Source: Methanoregulaceae archaeon
Lineage (GTDB): Archaea; Halobacteriota; Methanomicrobia; Methanomicrobiales; Methanospirillaceae
Assembly: GCA_018432765.1 (NCBI GenBank)
Contig: JAHDSI010000022.1
Span: 1 to 40,494 of the forward strand
DNA: 40,494 bases
Direction: 5' to 3'
This document shows positions 40,470-40,494 of the stretch, in pieces (the first letter of the stretch is position 1; each line of letters starts with the position of its first letter). Under the pieces are notes generated by a model, which worked only from the letters and a program-made list of their open reading frames with translations, ran no database searches and was not told the origin of the DNA. The position numbers and the translations under genes were made by a program.

Positions 40470-40494
40470 TCTGATACTTGTTGTTCCCTCTCCA

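Noticed and set aside
1-40494. CRISPR array, prophage, insertion sequence or defence island
   Set aside because: I saw no regularly spaced repeats, transposase or integrase motifs, or defence gene clusters. The solitary ATPase alone does not make a defence locus.

Overview
This window is a chromosomal segment of a methanogen-like euryarchaeon, most likely of the order Methanomicrobiales. That placement is inferred from the gene repertoire, since no rRNA is present. The support is archaeal: ribosomal proteins L21e, L31e, L39e, LX and S19e, aIF6, prefoldin alpha, RpoF, RNase P component 4, Pus10/TrmY, PolB2, the DUF655, DUF371 and HVO_0476 families, Shine-Dalgarno motifs of the GGAGGTGA type, and TATA boxes upstream of many genes. 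Coding density is high. I see no rRNA, tRNA, CRISPR array, insertion sequence or phage.

Layout. 1-2.1 kb: the end of a YqhA/UPF0114 membrane protein, a small ribbon-helix-helix-like/coiled-coil protein, and a short proline-dehydrogenase-like enzyme. 2.2-4.5 kb: malic enzyme, divergent from a secreted nuclease/lamin-tail lipoprotein. 4.5-7.3 kb: a three-gene PolB2 cassette (RecA/RadA-like protein without Walker A, 78-aa protein, degenerate family B polymerase) with overlapping genes. 7.3-10.2 kb: a loose accessory stretch with a gene relic, a small orphan, a solitary ABC-type ATPase, and an exported/membrane protein split by one in-frame TAG. 10.2-13.2 kb: a complete ECF transporter (S component, fused double ATPase, T component) behind a phased palindrome array and a structured leader. 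13.2-15.05 kb: two paralogous small secreted proteins with Cys-rich C-termini, separated by a relic related to the one at 7.5 kb.

15.06-24.94 kb is one uninterrupted minus-strand block of informational genes: rps19e, pdcd5 family, PP-loop ATPase, rpl39e, rpl31e, eif6, rplX, pfdA, ftsY, srp54, trmY, pus10, rpl21e, rpoF, DUF655, ksgA, hemK-like. It joins ribosome building, nascent-chain targeting (SRP54 and FtsY), tRNA T-loop modification (Pus10 makes pseudouridine 54, TrmY methylates it), transcription (RpoF) and rRNA dimethylation. Upstream on the same strand, 25.05-27.55 kb holds a CRM-domain RNA-binding protein, RNase P component 4, purN and a CNNM/CorC-like membrane protein.

27.6-40.5 kb is mostly conserved single genes and pairs: a TIM-barrel epimerase-like protein, exonuclease VII (xseA-xseB), DUF371, a zinc-ribbon protein, a thioredoxin-like protein, a membrane FKBP-like protein, Hsp20, a CBS-ParB-like protein, a sugar-nucleotide transferase, unknown proteins, a YchF-family GTPase, a stand-alone pyruvate-kinase C domain, a polytopic membrane protein and a DUF92 protein.

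The most notable items are the in-frame TAG at 9661-9663, the PolB2 cassette, the pair of small secreted Cys-tailed paralogues with shared relics, and the 10-bp phased operator array plus leader before the ECF operon.
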